Shown piece by piece: positions 38,406 through 52,000 of a DNA stretch of 64,000 nt (position 1 is the first letter of the stretch; every line of letters starts with the position of its first letter). The stretch comes from Archilochus colubris (Eukaryota; Chordata; Aves; Apodiformes; Trochilidae): contig CM041090.1 in the NCBI GenBank assembly GCA_023079485.1, positions 9,980,519-10,044,518 on the forward strand, written 5' to 3'. The position numbers and the translations under genes were made by a program. The notes beneath the pieces are model-generated. The model was not told where the DNA came from. It worked only from the letters and a program-made list of their open reading frames with translations, and made no database searches.

Positions 38406-38444
38406 TTCAAACAACTTGTAACATCATTTTGTCCACAAGTATTA

Positions 38445-38474
38445 AAATATATATATATATATGTATATATATAT
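38445..38474. repeat. TA dinucleotide microsatellite
   Basis: About 30 bp of alternating T and A interrupted by one G, about 40 bp upstream of the miR-7 site in the minus-strand transcript. Confidence 0.9.
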
Positions 38475-41364
38475 GATCTATTGCACATGCCCCTTGTTTT
38501 TGTAATCTCTCACATGGGAAGATTTTCAACCAATATAGAGAAAAAGTGGAGCAAGAAAAGTAAGTAGGCTGAGGAAGCATTTCCTAACACAGCAGTTTTA
38601 TAAAGGTGCTGGCTGGAAAGGTATGGCAGTGGGGGTCTTCTGGGCATGCACTGTCAGAGTTTTACTTCTGTGAAACTCACAGATCCTTTGTCCTACTGAA
38701 AATGCTATGCTCTAAAACTAAATTTGAAAACTAATGTTATATTTTCATGGATAGGAGTAATGAAAAATTAGCAATTCTAGTATTTTTTTACCTTGCAGGT
38801 TTATAAAACGTTGAGGTTTATTCCTATGGAAAAAGAATTCAAAGAGCTTTAAGTGTGTACTCTCTGTTCAGACTAATTTAGTTACTGTACACGTCCACAG
38901 AAAATAAAGATACCTTCCTGCCTCCCAAGTATATTGTTAACAAGCTATGCAAGAAACAACTGCTAGCTCTAAACATCTGAGGAGTAAGTATAGGGAAAAT
39001 GAAGAAAAGGAAATTGCCAGATATAAAATCAGGTATTTCTTATACCAGCTGCCTCCCAATCTCTTCTAGTCCTATGATATGGACAGTATTTTCCATCACG
39101 TAGAGATGGATCCTGCTTCTACAAACATCTTCATTAAATCTCATTGGTTCCATCATCAGGAGGCCCTAAACGGAAGCAGGCTTTTCTAGCTGCCTCCAGT
39201 GCCAGAATACTCAGACCAAATTCAGCAAAGAAATCCTATGTTCTTACAAGAAATCAGTCCAAGCTGGTGGTTGCCTCATCAGTGTAACTCTTACCACACA
39301 ACTCATCACAATATTACACACAATTTAGTGCACCAAAGTTGGCGTTTTTTTTACCAGTGTCTTGCCCACCACTCTTCAATCTCTTAATGGAAACAAAAAC
39401 CAGTAGAGCTCTTGTTAATTTACAAGTCTAAACGCAGGCTTGACTCAACACTACTCTGAAGATTAGAATCAAGACCAACATTTGTCCTTACTCTGCTGCA
39501 GCACTTGGTCCCATAAAACATCACCTCATTTTAATTATCAGAATTGCTGCCCATGAAATCTGCTGTAAGATTTAAGGATTTCAGTTGCTGACTTTGGCAG
39601 ACATTTTCAGGCTGTCTGGCTCTCTCAAGCAGTTTTCTAAAAGGAAAACCATAATAAAAGAAGGAATTTAAAACCCCAACCATGTTACTATTTCCCAAAA
39701 TTGTTAACAGAACTTATATAACTCCATTTGATCCCGATCTGAAAATACTATTTTAAGCTAGTAGGTCACATTTTCTAAATCACAAGCTTGGAATAAGGTG
39801 CACCAAGAAGAGCTCCAGATTTGAAGTGGAATAGCATGTATATCCCAGTTCTAGGGTTTGTTTTTTTTTTTTTTCCAAGAAATCTTACTTGCCATATACA
39901 ATACCATAGCAGGGAGCATGTTAACAATCTAAGCTCCCATCTCAGAATGACAGAGAACATTCTACATAATCACAAATGATGGAGACAAAGAATCTTGTGT
40001 AAACATAAGGACAACAGATAGCACTTTAGTTTGAGAAGGATTAAGAGGCAGCAGAAAAAGGCCTGTCCTAAGTCTTTCTGCTCTCTTTTGTTCCTTTTGC
40101 TGCTAAGAATTCATAAAAACTCAGAGGAAGGGAATGATTTAATGTAAATCTAATCACTATCCTGTTATCCCAGAGGCCTCTAAAGGTTCATTTTTCCTTT
40201 GCTAAAAATGAAATGGTGCAGAGTAAGTTCTCTTTCTGGTGAAAGCTCTTCATATCCACACTTCCACAGGTTTACACATGCAAAAATACATATTTTGATC
40301 AGACTGGGACAATGCATTTATATATATAGACAAGGTGATTCTGCATTTGTTCCTGTGCATTAGCTGCTTTATATGACCTGACATCAAGACATCCATCTAT
40401 AAAGCCAAGCCTGGGTCCTAGACTAGAAAATACCTGTATGGGCTGTCCCTAGTTGTCTGCCAAGTTTCTTCCTCGTGTAGGAGCAGAAAATATGTTCTGG
40501 TTTTCCTTCTGCAACTTTTCATACATGCCAAGACAGTAGCCTACCATGCAGAGACTATCTGCTAGGAATTCCAGCATGACACAGTGAAGAAGTTAACCTT
40601 CCTAAAATGGAGAAGGAGGTACCAGTGAACCAGCTTCCACTAGCATCTGATTATGAAACATTTCTCATTTTAGAACAGAATGCAGGAAGCTGGATGAAGA
40701 GCTGGCACAGAAGAAAACAAATGCTGATTTCTGTTACTCTGCTTTCGAGTTTTGATAAAACAGTGGGGTGCTTCTGTGGGAGAAGTTATCTGGTAATCAA
40801 ATGCTGGGCGAGATGGTTGAAAGAAGAAGTGGAGACATCTTTGTTCATTCAGCTCCATGTAAGGGAAGGACAGGGTTTTGCTTGCTGAAAGAGATACATC
40901 CACATCTCACAGCCTATAGGGAAGCAAGAGGACCACCTTCTTGAATGTCAGGAGAGGATCCAGAATCCCAAACCAAGAGGAGAGCTAGTTTAGGAAACAA
41001 TAAAACATGATCAACATTAAATGCCCACTGGCTGATTATTTTAAAAGCTTGACTTAAACAGACAAAACTAGTTGGCTTCACAAACTGCAATCATCTCTAT
41101 ATGATTTTACATCTAACTGTAAGTATCTGTGAGTTGGCTAAAGAAATACTACAGAAATGCTGAACTGAGCACTTACTGAGAAGCAATGCATCCAAAAATA
41201 CACCCATCTTAATTAGCTATGGGCTTCTTAACTGTGGCTCCAGCATAGTCCATCACAATGCTGAGGTATCACCAGAATGCATTCTGCACAGACAGAGCCT
41301 ATTCTGCTGTAGCAGGTCACAGGCAGAGATGTCATAAACAATGACCTAAAGAACTGCTGAACTG

Positions 41365-41842
41365 TCAGCTTAGTGTCCAGTTCTGCAGCCCCCAACATAA
41401 GGATGTAGAGCTCTTGGAGTGAGGGGTGGAGGACCTCTGTGAAGACAGGCTGAGAGAGTTGGGGTTGTTCAGCTTGGAGAAGGCTCCAGGGAAACCTTGG
41501 AGCAGCCTTCCTGTACCTGAAGGGGTCTACAGGAAACCTGTAGAGTGAGTTTGCACTAAAGTGCAGTGATAGGATAAGGGGCAATGGCTTTAAACTGGAA
41601 GAGCACTGGTTTAGGTTTAGGTTAGGCACTAGGAAGAAATTATTTGGTGAGGGTGTTGAGACACTGGAATAGGTTTTCCAGGGAAGCAGTGGCTGCCTCC
41701 TCCCTAGAAATGTTCAAGGCCAGGTTCAAGGTTCAAGGCTGGATGGGGCTTTGAGCAACCTGATCTAGTGGAAGGTGTCCCTACACATGCAAGGGGACAA
41801 GATGATCCTAAAGGTCCTTTCCAACCCAAATTATTCAATGAA
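41365..41842 (+). mobile_element. CR1 LINE fragment, decayed
   Basis: Sense-strand CR1 tail: gacaggctgagagagttggg with gttcagcttggagaagg, the tttaggttaggcactaggaa region, and the 3' end aaaggtcctttccaacccaa followed by ttattcaatga. It is heavily diverged and antisense to OIP5-AS1. Confidence 0.85.
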
Positions 41843-41999
41843 AAAAAGCATTTAGTTCTAAGATCACACAAATCAGGCACTTAGTTTTACTCATTCCTCC
41901 CCATTTATCCAGTGCACACATATTTCAGTAACACATCACTGATCTCCTGACCTCTCACCAGTGCCTCTCACCTATTACCACCTAGTCCCAGTAGCCCTT

Positions 42000-44900
42000 A
42001 ACACAATTTTTTGCTTTAAGTTTGGTGCCAGCCTGGATTGGAAAGTAATGTGGTTGTGATCCTGCACATTTAGGGCCAGAAAACCTTATTATCATTCTCC
42101 TGTATTAAAATGAGAGATGTGAAAGAGATTTTTTTTTTCCCCTTTGGTTTCTCTCACATAAGAACATGAGAATACACTGTATTTTCTAACCTCTTCCTCT
42201 CTTTTTCTGCCTCTATTTCTCATATTTTTAATTACCTTGACCCTTTAGTTGATCAAGTTCAGAAATTATCTTCCAGTGACAATTTTCAAGTCCTATGTTA
42301 GAAGTAGCCAGCAGATCATGAAATGGAAATACAGAGCACGTCACCATCATTTTCTCTCTGAGGCACTCAAATTTTTCAGCTGATCATGAGCTTGATCACC
42401 CATGCTCACACTGTAGGGAAAGTCTTATTCTTGTTATGAAGATGGGGAAAAACAGCCGTGGAAAGCTGCAACAAAACAAGACAAAGGTTTGTGGCAAAGC
42501 TGAGAAGACAATATATTACTCTGTTACATACCTTAAGTACCAGAATATCTTTATTTTCTTTACTGGAAAAAAAATAAAACTCCAGAAGGTGATTGTCATG
42601 CTTAAAATCTTGAATGTACTTTTTTCTATTTGGTAAATGACATCTGGGTATGTAATCATTCTTCAAATCCTACTGCTTAACTAATACAACTTTTAAGAGA
42701 ACTACTCCAAATTAATACAAATACACAGATATAATCTCTTAGCAGAGCAAAATGACATCATGGGACAGGAATTTTGTGCCTTTAAGAGCTTTTACTCCTG
42801 TTAGGATATATAGTTAAATCAAGGTTTCTGTCAAACAAAGCCCAAGCTGAAAGCTGACAGTGTGGCATTCCAGTTCTCTGAAAGTATCCTATGAAAAATT
42901 AAAATCTCAGCAACTGATTCATTTGGACAGGAAAAAATAAAAAAGCAAATAGTAAGAAAGAAAACCCCCCAAATCAACCAACAAGTCTGACAAGTTTAAT
43001 CTCTGATATTTAGTACCTAAATAACCCTACAGCCTTACTCACCATTATTTTTCATCAATCCACCTTCTCTTCAGTAAGCCTAGAGAGAAAGAAATAAACA
43101 AATGAAATTATATTTGCATCTATGAAGCTATTAAGATCATACATGATTATCTGCACAAGACAAAACATTAGCTGTACCTTCCAGGAACTATTTAGCATTT
43201 TTTTAGACATTCTATATAAAGCATGTCCATGTTACTTTTAAAACTATTATAGCCACCCCCTTCTTTAAGGTAAGGATGGGCAAGTGAATTGGGCCCAAGT
43301 ATGGAAGGCCCAGGACAAAAACAGGCTGGGGAGAAGAATCATATACACAAATGTGCCTGAAAGGCTTTTGTTAAGAAATCATACTGTTTCCTGGAGTAAA
43401 ATCATGTGTCCTTCATCTCACAGAATCTAGTTTACACAGTATTGAGTTTCCTTTTTCCCTGGAGCTTGGTGGTTTCTACCTTATTAAGAACAGCCCATGC
43501 TCAACAGACTGTACCTAAGTATTAGGTATACACAATTAACAAAATTACTTTGCTATTGAAGATAAACAACCTTGTTTTGGTAATTATCATCATAATATTA
43601 GCTGCATGAGTACTGAGGTGAACACAATTTCAGCCTCCAATATGGAAAGAAACTTCTTTCATGTTAATAACAAGCAACTGTAGTAAGGAAGCATAAGGCC
43701 TGAATTATAATAAGAATAGTAATTCTTCAGAAAAACTGCAGTCAGCAGATGACCTCTAGCCCTGTATTTCAGGGTAGTTATTCCATTCCCATGTTGTCAG
43801 TTGTGACCCCTCCTAGACAAGTTCCCCCCTCAAGAACCTGCCAAGCACTACGTGACTTCGGGAGACTGAGGAACAAAAAGCAAATTATTCTCAAAGCAAT
43901 TTGATAAGGAACAATTATCAGGAACTCTCCCAAACTTATTTATCATAATGGCAACAATTCCCAAAACCAATCTTTGAAAAAACTGGGTTTTCCTTCACTT
44001 AGTCTAAAGCTATGAATAAACAAAATCAAACACTAAACTAATTTTAAAAAATAGCAGGTGACACTTAAAACACCTCATTCAAAGGAGTATTCCCTCCAAT
44101 GCTGAAATTCAGCTTGCTGTACACAACTCTTCAAAATTTTATTTTACCAAGTTCACCAACTTTGGATGCCCCAGTTATTAACTACTCTGCTTGAAATATT
44201 TTCTATCTGCCTTTCACAGATTATGTGGGAGCAGGATTCACACTGGTACCAACAAAATTTGCAATGTAACTGAATATAAATCAAGACTATTGATAATTAG
44301 CAGGCATTGAAACTGATGGTGAAAGTACTAACTGTTCAGTGAAAATCTAAAACTAGTTAAAATACATTTGAAATTATGAAGAAAAAAAGACTTTTGTTTC
44401 ATACCTTACTTACTGAACATAAAATCAATTGATCTAGAACAAGAAATATTTGTGAAAAATTCAATATTAACTCTTTTTTGTTAAAAATTCTGAAAATATT
44501 GTTTTTATTAAGTTTTGACCTACTATTTTTATTTGGGTTTTTGGTTTGTTTTGGTATGTTTGCTGTATCATGACTAAAGGTTCATTTCCATTAACTTTAA
44601 ATCTCACATTAAGATAGAAAATTTCTTGGATACAGGCAACTTCAGGAATTTTCAAAGCCAAAAAGAGATTAAGAAGCATTTCACAAGAAAAACTGAAGGA
44701 TTTGTCTTCTCAATCAACATGCCCTATAACCAATGGACCAGTCAGAAAATAAAATAAGTCCATTTCTGACATAGTCAGCACACTGGAGTTGGAAACTATA
44801 CTAACATTAACAGTGTACAGCTGTGCTAGCTGTAGCTAGAAATAAGTTTATGCAGAAAAAACAAGACACAAAGACTTGAAAGTTAATTGTGGTGGACGAC

Positions 44901-47200
44901 TGTGAAGATACAGAAAGCAGACTTAGCACTGCAGACTGAAAGTCCACTGAAGTGTTTCTGATGGCTTAAAAGTGTCAAATTTAACCTGGAAAGCTGATAA
45001 AAAGAAAAGCTTAAATCATCAACACAACACATGACAGAAGTAGCTTACAGTCCAGTAAAAAATTAGCTGCCTTCAAGCTCCTTGCACTTTCTTGATAACT
45101 TAAAAAAAAGGTATCTAAATGCAAGCTATGAGACTATGCAGAGAACTCTGATAAGAAAGGCCAAGACTGGCATGATAAAAAAAGGAGTGCCTGAGTATGA
45201 AGGTACCAACAAAAGGAACAGAGAGCAGGAACACAGCTCTCACAAGGGCTCGTTAATAGGACCCAGGTTAGCAGGTCATCAAAACTCCAGCACATCCCCC
45301 TGCAATTTCAGAAGACATCCTGATCTGGAGGCAAAGAACAGCAGTTAGTTAATTCATGGAGCAGGACAGGGTGGAGACACAGACTGCCATCACCTCCAGA
45401 AGGGTATACAAAGGCATACCTGAACCCTAAAATGGCTGCTAAAATAGGAAGAGGCCAAAAGACGTAAGGGCCTACCAGTTAATGTCCCTTGCCCTTGTCA
45501 AGGGATCCTGGACTCAGAATCTGAGCAACATAGCACCAGACTGCTGGAGAAGCAGCTTAAACACCCCCACTATGGTGCTTGGCTGCTGGGCAGACATCTC
45601 AGGCACTGTGCAAACTGTGCTGCTTAAGAGACTGCAAGCCATGAGGCTGCCTTCTATTTCCCCTCCTCCACATCCCATTTTAGAGAAATCATAATTTTTT
45701 TTTTTTTTTTTTTTTAAATCCTCCAAAGACTGTGCGGGCCCTCGCATCTTTCATTCACAAAAACCTCCAGCATGTCAGGAGTGGTTTCAAACACTGTTCC
45801 TTTTCTGGTTTTTAAGAATGAATGTGGGAGGCATTCCAGAGATACTCCAGACTCTTCACAGACTCAGGATTTTTAGCCTTAGCTGGTCCAAGAGTTTTTT
45901 ACACCCTTGAATAGCAGGTCACCATCATAAGATGCACAGCCTGTACACACAAATCTTCACACTGCAGACCCACACCACCATGGGCAATATTGTAAGGCAG
46001 CAACCAATTGTAAAACAGTTGTTCTGACATATCAGAGTTTTCTGTTACTGTGGGGTGTTTTGTTTTGTTGTTGTTGGTTTTTTTTTGCATTTTAAGGACA
46101 CTACTTCCCACAGTTCTTGTGCCTTAAAAACAATTAAGAATATTAATCCAAGTTAATTCCCTTACACTAAAACAGCATACAGCTTCGCATTAAAGTTGAC
46201 TGCTTATTATTCTTTTAATTATAATACAAAGCAGTTATCCTTATATGCAATATGCCAAAGGAAAACCCCCAAGAATATTTTAACAATTCACACCTAGATA
46301 TGTATTGACAGAAATACTAATCAGTAGCAGCATACTGTGCTGCTCATCTTGTGTTATCTTGCTCATTATCTTCTATAACTATGTGAATAACGTAGCACAT
46401 GAAACTGGTAAAGTGCTCTTCAGCAAATTTTTCTCATAAGCTGCTACAGCTTTCAGAACGAGTCACGACAAACACATCACATTTCTTTGGAGTTTTTTTC
46501 CCCAGTTACAAAGTACTTCATAATTAGATCACATAATATAACATGTCCCCGCAAGATCCAAAGCTCTGCTTCTCATTTAAACACTGCAATTTTTTTTTAC
46601 CTTTACCTGAGATGCCCACTGAAAACGCAGTCACTCACTATTCTATGACAAACACAAGATTTAAAGAACTGTTATCAAGTATAGAACATAAGGAACTTCA
46701 TGCTAGTGACAGTAATTTTGCCTTCAGTCCTTCCTCCCTTTTTTTTTTCCTCACATAGTTTAACCAAAATTCCATTCTGTAGGACAAAATACCTCCAATA
46801 ATTTTGAAAATTTCCAGGGCATACCTGTAAGTTACCAACATTGAAAGAAGAGACGGTTCTGAGCAACAGTTTCACATTTTACTGTGTGTTGAGTTCTTCT
46901 CACTTAACCATATGAATTAATAAGGCTACAATCAATTCTAATATCAATATAAACCCTCCACAAAGCTTAATGTGCACTAGAGATGACTTTCATGTCCTGA
47001 TTTTATAAATTTACTTTAAATTTACTTTACTCATCCCCTTCATGCACTCCAGTCACCTGCAGACATGAGAAAACGACACAACTGTTCAGATTATCAAACT
47101 CACACCAAACACACAGATTCCATGAGCAACAACGACAACAGCAGAGTAACTACAACCAGTGCTATTTTCGTAGCCAGAGATGAAAAGGGTAATAATGGAT
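42000..47200. other. AT-rich interior of the OIP5-AS1 locus
   Basis: Presumed intron or exon of the lncRNA. I see only simple sequence, notably a T run at about 45692-45715, and no coding homology or recognisable repeat family. Confidence 0.5.
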
Positions 47201-47209
47201 GATACCGTT

Positions 47210-48590
47210 TGGTTTCTCGTCTCCACGTACGCCGGCAGCTGCAGCCCTTCACCGCAGGCGCCTTCTCGGCGGCTCCGAACTGGGCTGCGGGGTACCGCGG
47301 GCTCTCCCTCACAGCCATCTGAGCTGCAGCCCGGTACCGCTGCCCGCCCGGTACCGCCGGAGCTGCGGCACGTCCTCACCCCCAACTCCGAACCAACTCG
47401 GGACTTTTCAGGCCGCCCCGGCGTGGCACCCGCGCCCCGGTAGGTGCCCCCGGGTGGGAGTCGGCCCTCACTACACGGTCATCCCCCCGTCCCCCTCGCC
47501 ACGCTCGGGGCCACCCAGCCTGGAGGCCGCGCTGCTGGGTGAATCGAGCGAGGAGCCGCCCGGTCTCATGGGCCGGCCCGACCCAGCCCAGGCCCGCGGT
47601 GACCGAGGGCGGGCGGAACGCGCCTCAGGAACCGGCAGGCACAACCATGCCCGGGCCCAGCCCAATCACGGCGCAGGACGGGGAGGCGGGTGCGCGGGAG
47701 CCCGGGCCAAGCCCAATCAGGGAGCGGGGCACCGAGCACCAGGCTGGGTGCTGCCCCACGCCGGGGCCCGTTTGTGCCTTGCCGCACTCACCTCAGGGCG
47801 GCCGAGGCCGCGGGGCCGCGGCCGGCCCCGGCCCCTCCGCCTCTTCCTCTCACTCCGCCATCTTCCCCTCCTTTCCTCGGCCACCCGGCGGGGGCCCGCA
47901 GCGCCCGGCGACGCCGAGCCCGCCCACTCGTCCGTAAGCCTATTGGGTGCCGCTGCCGTGCATCCGTCGTCCCGCTCGGGCGGCGATTCGTCCCCAGCGT
48001 TGCCCATCGCGGGGCTCTCCTCCCGCCCCTGAGCCTTTCCTTCCCGATTGGCCCCGGGGAGGGCATGCGCCTGGGAAAGGACAGGCTCGAGGCGCGCGAA
48101 TCCTCCGGTGACCTCCAGAGGAATTTAAAGCATCCGCTCGGGAAGAGGCGGGAGAGGGGGGGGGGTATAGGCGGCGGGAGTCCCCCGCCGGCGGGGAATG
48201 GGCACCCCGCGGTGGGGGAACCTCCGCCTGTCCCAGGAGGGAAGAGAGAAGGGCCCCGCGGGGAACCCGTTTCGGCAGCCCTGCCAGCGACGTGTGTGGC
48301 CGCAGCTCCCCCAACCCCCCCCTTCCCGAGATGCGGGGAAGGGGTCCGTGCTCCTGTGGCCGTTTTGGGGGCTCCGGTCACTCCTACCCAGCGAGGGCCT
48401 CAGGCTGGGCCTCCTCGGCCGAGGTTTGCGCTGAAGAGGCCCGGGGCGTGACCGCTGCTGCCCGGCCGGGGTGCGGCTGCCGCTCCCCGTCCTCCATTTC
48501 AGCGCCGCAGCAGCGCCTCAGCGCCCCCGCCCCGGTGCCAGCCGCCTGTGTCCGCCAAATCCCGGCGGAACCGGCGTCAAGTGATCCTGA
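47210..48590. promoter_or_regulatory. OIP5-AS1: CpG island, OIP5-AS1 promoter
   Basis: CpG-dense block isolated from the coding genes. It contains CCAAT-type boxes (caatcac at 47673, caatcag at 47717, gattgg at 48047) and, on the minus strand, AAGATGGCGG (47864-47855), the YY1 initiator-type motif common at TATA-less starts. The open frames of up to 277 codons across it are composition artefacts. Confidence 0.78.
47792..47880 (-). ncRNA. OIP5-AS1: OIP5-AS1 probable first exon
   Basis: Minus-strand exon ending GCCCTGAG|gtgagtg at 47792, a strong donor. Its start is placed near the AAGATGGCGG motif at 47864-47855 and is approximate. The ATG in that motif opens a three-codon frame (ATG GCG GAG TGA, 47861-47850). 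Confidence 0.6.
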
Positions 48591-50195
48591 TTGCTCTGAA
48601 TGACTGCTTTTATTCCTTCTGGCAGGTTTTGTGCCATCTGAAAAAAAAAAAAAAATAAATTTTTTTTTAGCACTGGTAATTTTACACTTCAAGCTGATGG
48701 GTGAATGTACTGAACAGCTTGAGGAGGAGCACTTACCCATTCAGAAAAGTCTCGAAAAACACCCCCGTTTAACAGTGATTCATAAGACAGCTACTACAAA
48801 CCCTTTTGGTGGAAATCTTAATGCACTTAATGCATATTTTTCTACTATGTAGTGTTCTAATGTAGTTTGTCATCTTAAATGAAACAATTTGCCCATTTAA
48901 AAAAACACTATCCACACGATATTTACAACCAAAGCTGTAGTTTCAAAGAACCAAGAGCAGAGACTTCAAGTCATTTTCTGCTGTCAAGTTACAGAAACTT
49001 AACATTTTTACTCTTGGTCTTCACAAGTCAAATCCTGTATTAGGCTTCTTTTATTTTGCCCAGACATGATGCCAAGTAAATGGACCTATAGCTATTAAAG
49101 TCAACTTGCCACCTTTCAGTATGGATTAGCTATCAATTTTTTCCCCACTCCTGGAGTCTTGATAAAATAAGTTACTGAAAAGTACTTGCAACCATAGATT
49201 TCTGCTGCCAACCATCCAGAGAGTCTCAATTTACCACAACTGAGTCTGCAGATCTGAAAAACTTTACTCCCTGTTTGCCAAAACTGGAAAACAGTTCATC
49301 TGCACCTAAATACCTATTCCTTGTACTGCTTTTTCCAAAGATAAAGATTAAGCAGTTCTGCCTTTGTTCTGATAATCTTATCCCTCTTCCAGACTTCAAC
49401 CCTCACAGATGACTTCTGTTCTCAAGAACACTTGAGCTTTAATTTCTACAAGCAATCAGGTATTCTAAAGATACTTCTGTGGTGATCTAGCTATTCCTAT
49501 ACAGATTAGTTTTGAACTATTTAACATAAATTTAAGACCTCACCTCTATAGAACTCTTAAATTACACATTAAATATGTAGATTTCAGAACACTAAGATAC
49601 TTGGTGACTTGTGAATTATGCAGCTAACAGCAAAGCTGGATTTTGATAGGGTGGGAGGGGGAGTTGTGTATGGCAGGAGGGTTGGGTTTCTGTTTTGGTT
49701 CTGAGGGGCTTTTGCAGTGCACCTATTAGAGCATTTGTGTTCATCTAAGGTGGGGGTTCATCTTAATTTCTAAGGTGGGGGCTTGTATATGGACATGCAT
49801 CACAAACTAGCACTGGTATGATACACCTTTTAATTAGAACAACACTACAAGATTGTGGCAAGGGAGAAAGAAGAGCCTACTTTGGAACCATGGAGAAGTG
49901 TAAAGCTCATGTTATGGGATTCACATCTTAAGAGTATTATGGCTGCATGCCATGCTTCTGAAGCTCAGTTTTGCACTACTTCCCTCCACTCTTTCCAGCA
50001 GAATTTAAGATTATTAAGGGTTATTAATACTCTGAAAACAAGCTCAGTTACCAAAAAAAAAACAAAAACAAAAGAAAACCCAAAACCAACCTGATCTATA
50101 AGGCCTGCTAGCACCATTCTACTGGTATTTAACTCTGAGTCATTAAAGGGTTGTCAATTACCACACAGGAAAAGTTTGGGGGTTTTATACAGTGG
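48591..50195. other. Intergenic stretch between OIP5-AS1 promoter and CHP1 3' end
   Basis: Starts with an A-run/T-run pair (48640-48670); the rest is AT-rich with two copies of taaggtggggg near 49747-49780. No gene is seen. Confidence 0.6.
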
Positions 50196-50199
50196 AGGG

Positions 50200-50205
50200 T
50201 TTATT
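50200..50205 (-). terminator. CHP1: Candidate CHP1 poly(A) signal
   Basis: Plus-strand TTTATT gives AATAAA on the minus strand, 1.8 kb past the CHP1 stop. The vertebrate CHP1 3' UTR is long, so this is plausible but unproven. Confidence 0.4.
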
Positions 50206-52000
50206 TATGGATTGATAAATACAATATCCAGTCTCACTGGGACAGTAAGGCACAACTGTAGGTTACAACTATATAGCCAGGAGAGCAACACCTACTTTTA
50301 AGCAACTCACAAAACCTACACACACTTTTTTACTTTTCAATCGGTTAACATCGTTACAGTCCTATTTTACATGACATGGTCATAAAACTACCATGTTTCT
50401 TTCTCCTGCAGAGTAGAGGTTTTTAATTTACATTTCTTTCTGGAGTTGTGCTGCATTCTGCAAAACAAAGTGCAACATTTCACTCTGCAATTCCTTAATT
50501 TAAAACAGGTAAAAAAAATCCTTCAGAAACTTCCATGTTGTTCTTGAACACAAGTGATAATTAAAGGAACTAAGGAAAAAAGGAAATGCACATTTGAGGG
50601 TAGTTTGAGACTGGTATTTAGAGAAATGTTAACACATGACATAGAGAAGCAGTTAAAACACTGATTCTTCAATAAAGAAGCTCCCAGGGTTTTTTTTGGT
50701 TGTATTGGGAAGGACCTCCTAGACCTCCAACTGAACTAGATGAGCTCATTTGCCACAGAAAATTATGTTACTGTTGAACCTTCAATAATTTTGATGTCTT
50801 GAATTTATCACCATTATATTAATGGCATTAATCATCTTACACTTGCAAAGAGATTTCTACAGAAATAAATTCTGAAATATGCAGGATAATACATACTTGC
50901 TCAAATTGTATTCTTATGCCAGAGCTTTCATAAATACAGCTACAATCCTCAACACAAATCTAACAGACCAGGACTTCCACACTGGAAAATGTAAATAATT
51001 ACTGATTTTCCAGGCCACTGTGATTGGAAAAGAACCTCAACATTCAGTATTATGTTTCGTGACACTATTACCAGGAGGCAGTGACAAAACTACAAATCCA
51101 GATTTTGGCATGACTAGTTTTCTTGCATTATGTACACCAGTAAACAGGTTTGCACTTGCAGAGGTGCTAAAGCCACTCTGATGAGAGGAGGGATCCTAGA
51201 GCAAAGCAACATGGAGAAGGTGCTTCATGGTCCACCAGCTACGAAGTCTGCAAGCTACTCAAAATAACTTCCTGCATCTGCTACTGTTGTGGCAGTGCAG
51301 AATTCCTATTCCTTTTGAGGTCAACAGGGCCTGTCTCCTCCTCAGATTCTCCTATTCATCCCAAAGAATAAAATATATTCACAGTACTTTAAAGTACTCT
51401 AGACTATCATCACGTGTTCAGTTTTATAATGAAGCCATAGAAATTGAGAAGTCCTTCAGTAAAAGGCAGATTTGGAAGCAGGGAAGAAACAAATCTGCAT
51501 GTAAAGAGCCAAATGGGAAAATAAAAGAGGCAGCTGTAATCTGGTGCTTCTACTGGAAACAAAAGTGAATCATTTATATTGCACCTAGTATTTGAGTAGA
51601 TGCTTGTCTCCAGGGTGTTTCAGAGGGTGCTTTCTGTGGCACATTCCACTTTTCCACTCTCAGATTCAGAGCTCAGAAGAATCAGTTTGTAGATTAAACA
51701 TCAGTACATAAGGAGAAACATTTTTGCTGAAACAGCAGTGCAGAAGGAGACAAGGGTGGAAGGGTAAAAAAAATGGAAGGAAAAGATTTATAAAAAAATG
51801 CTCCTTTCAAAGTTGCATGGCAGCCATTTCCCTTTGTTCCTGATGCACAGGGAATGTTCACATTGTTAGAACAAATCAGGGAGGAGTTGGAGATGCATTG
51901 TATACACACCAGCAGCAATGCTCTGTGGGAAGGTGCAAAGGATAAAACAAAGTTCTATTCATTAGATAGTGGGGGTATAAAGGAAAAGGTTCTCCATCCA
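50206..52000 (-). other. CHP1: CHP1 probable 3' UTR
   Basis: AT-rich non-coding sequence between the CHP1 stop and the candidate poly(A) signal. I see no repeat family or other gene. Confidence 0.5.

Larger units (their letters stand above)
32488..47880 (-). ncRNA. OIP5-AS1: OIP5-AS1 / Cyrano long non-coding RNA (approximate span)
   Basis: The locus lies between OIP5 and CHP1 and is transcribed opposite to OIP5, as in other vertebrates. The direct anchor is 38380-38405 (minus strand), which pairs with miR-7 in the hallmark Cyrano pattern: 8 seed pairs, a small internal loop, then 14 pairs. The upstream anchor is a CpG island at about 47.2-48.6 kb with a clean minus-strand donor at 47791 (GAG|gtgagt). 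In mammals the miR-7 site is in a long terminal exon; I assume the same here but could not fix the internal exons. Candidate minus-strand poly(A) signals are at 32532-32537 and 32488-32493. No long conserved frame is present. Known Cyrano function is destruction of miR-7, which frees its targets including the circular RNA Cdr1as. Confidence 0.72.

Noticed and set aside
38379..38567. 62-codon plus-strand frame starting MEDIGDFVV
   Set aside because: Its first 27 bases are the complement of the Cyrano miR-7 site and the rest includes a TA microsatellite. The conservation is explained by RNA pairing on the other strand.
39637..39650. Possible minus-strand acceptor (ggttttccttttag) for the OIP5-AS1 terminal exon
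   Set aside because: It looks reasonable but many such sites exist in this AT-rich region and I have no second line of evidence.
47199..48451. Long plus- and minus-strand frames (up to 277 codons) around 47.2-48.5 kb
   Set aside because: Composition is proline/arginine/glycine-rich as expected from a CpG island, frames overlap on both strands and none resembles a known protein. The block fits the OIP5-AS1 promoter.
50690..50745. CR1-like fragment (gggaaggacctcctagacct)
   Set aside because: The match is too short and lacks the terminal repeat.
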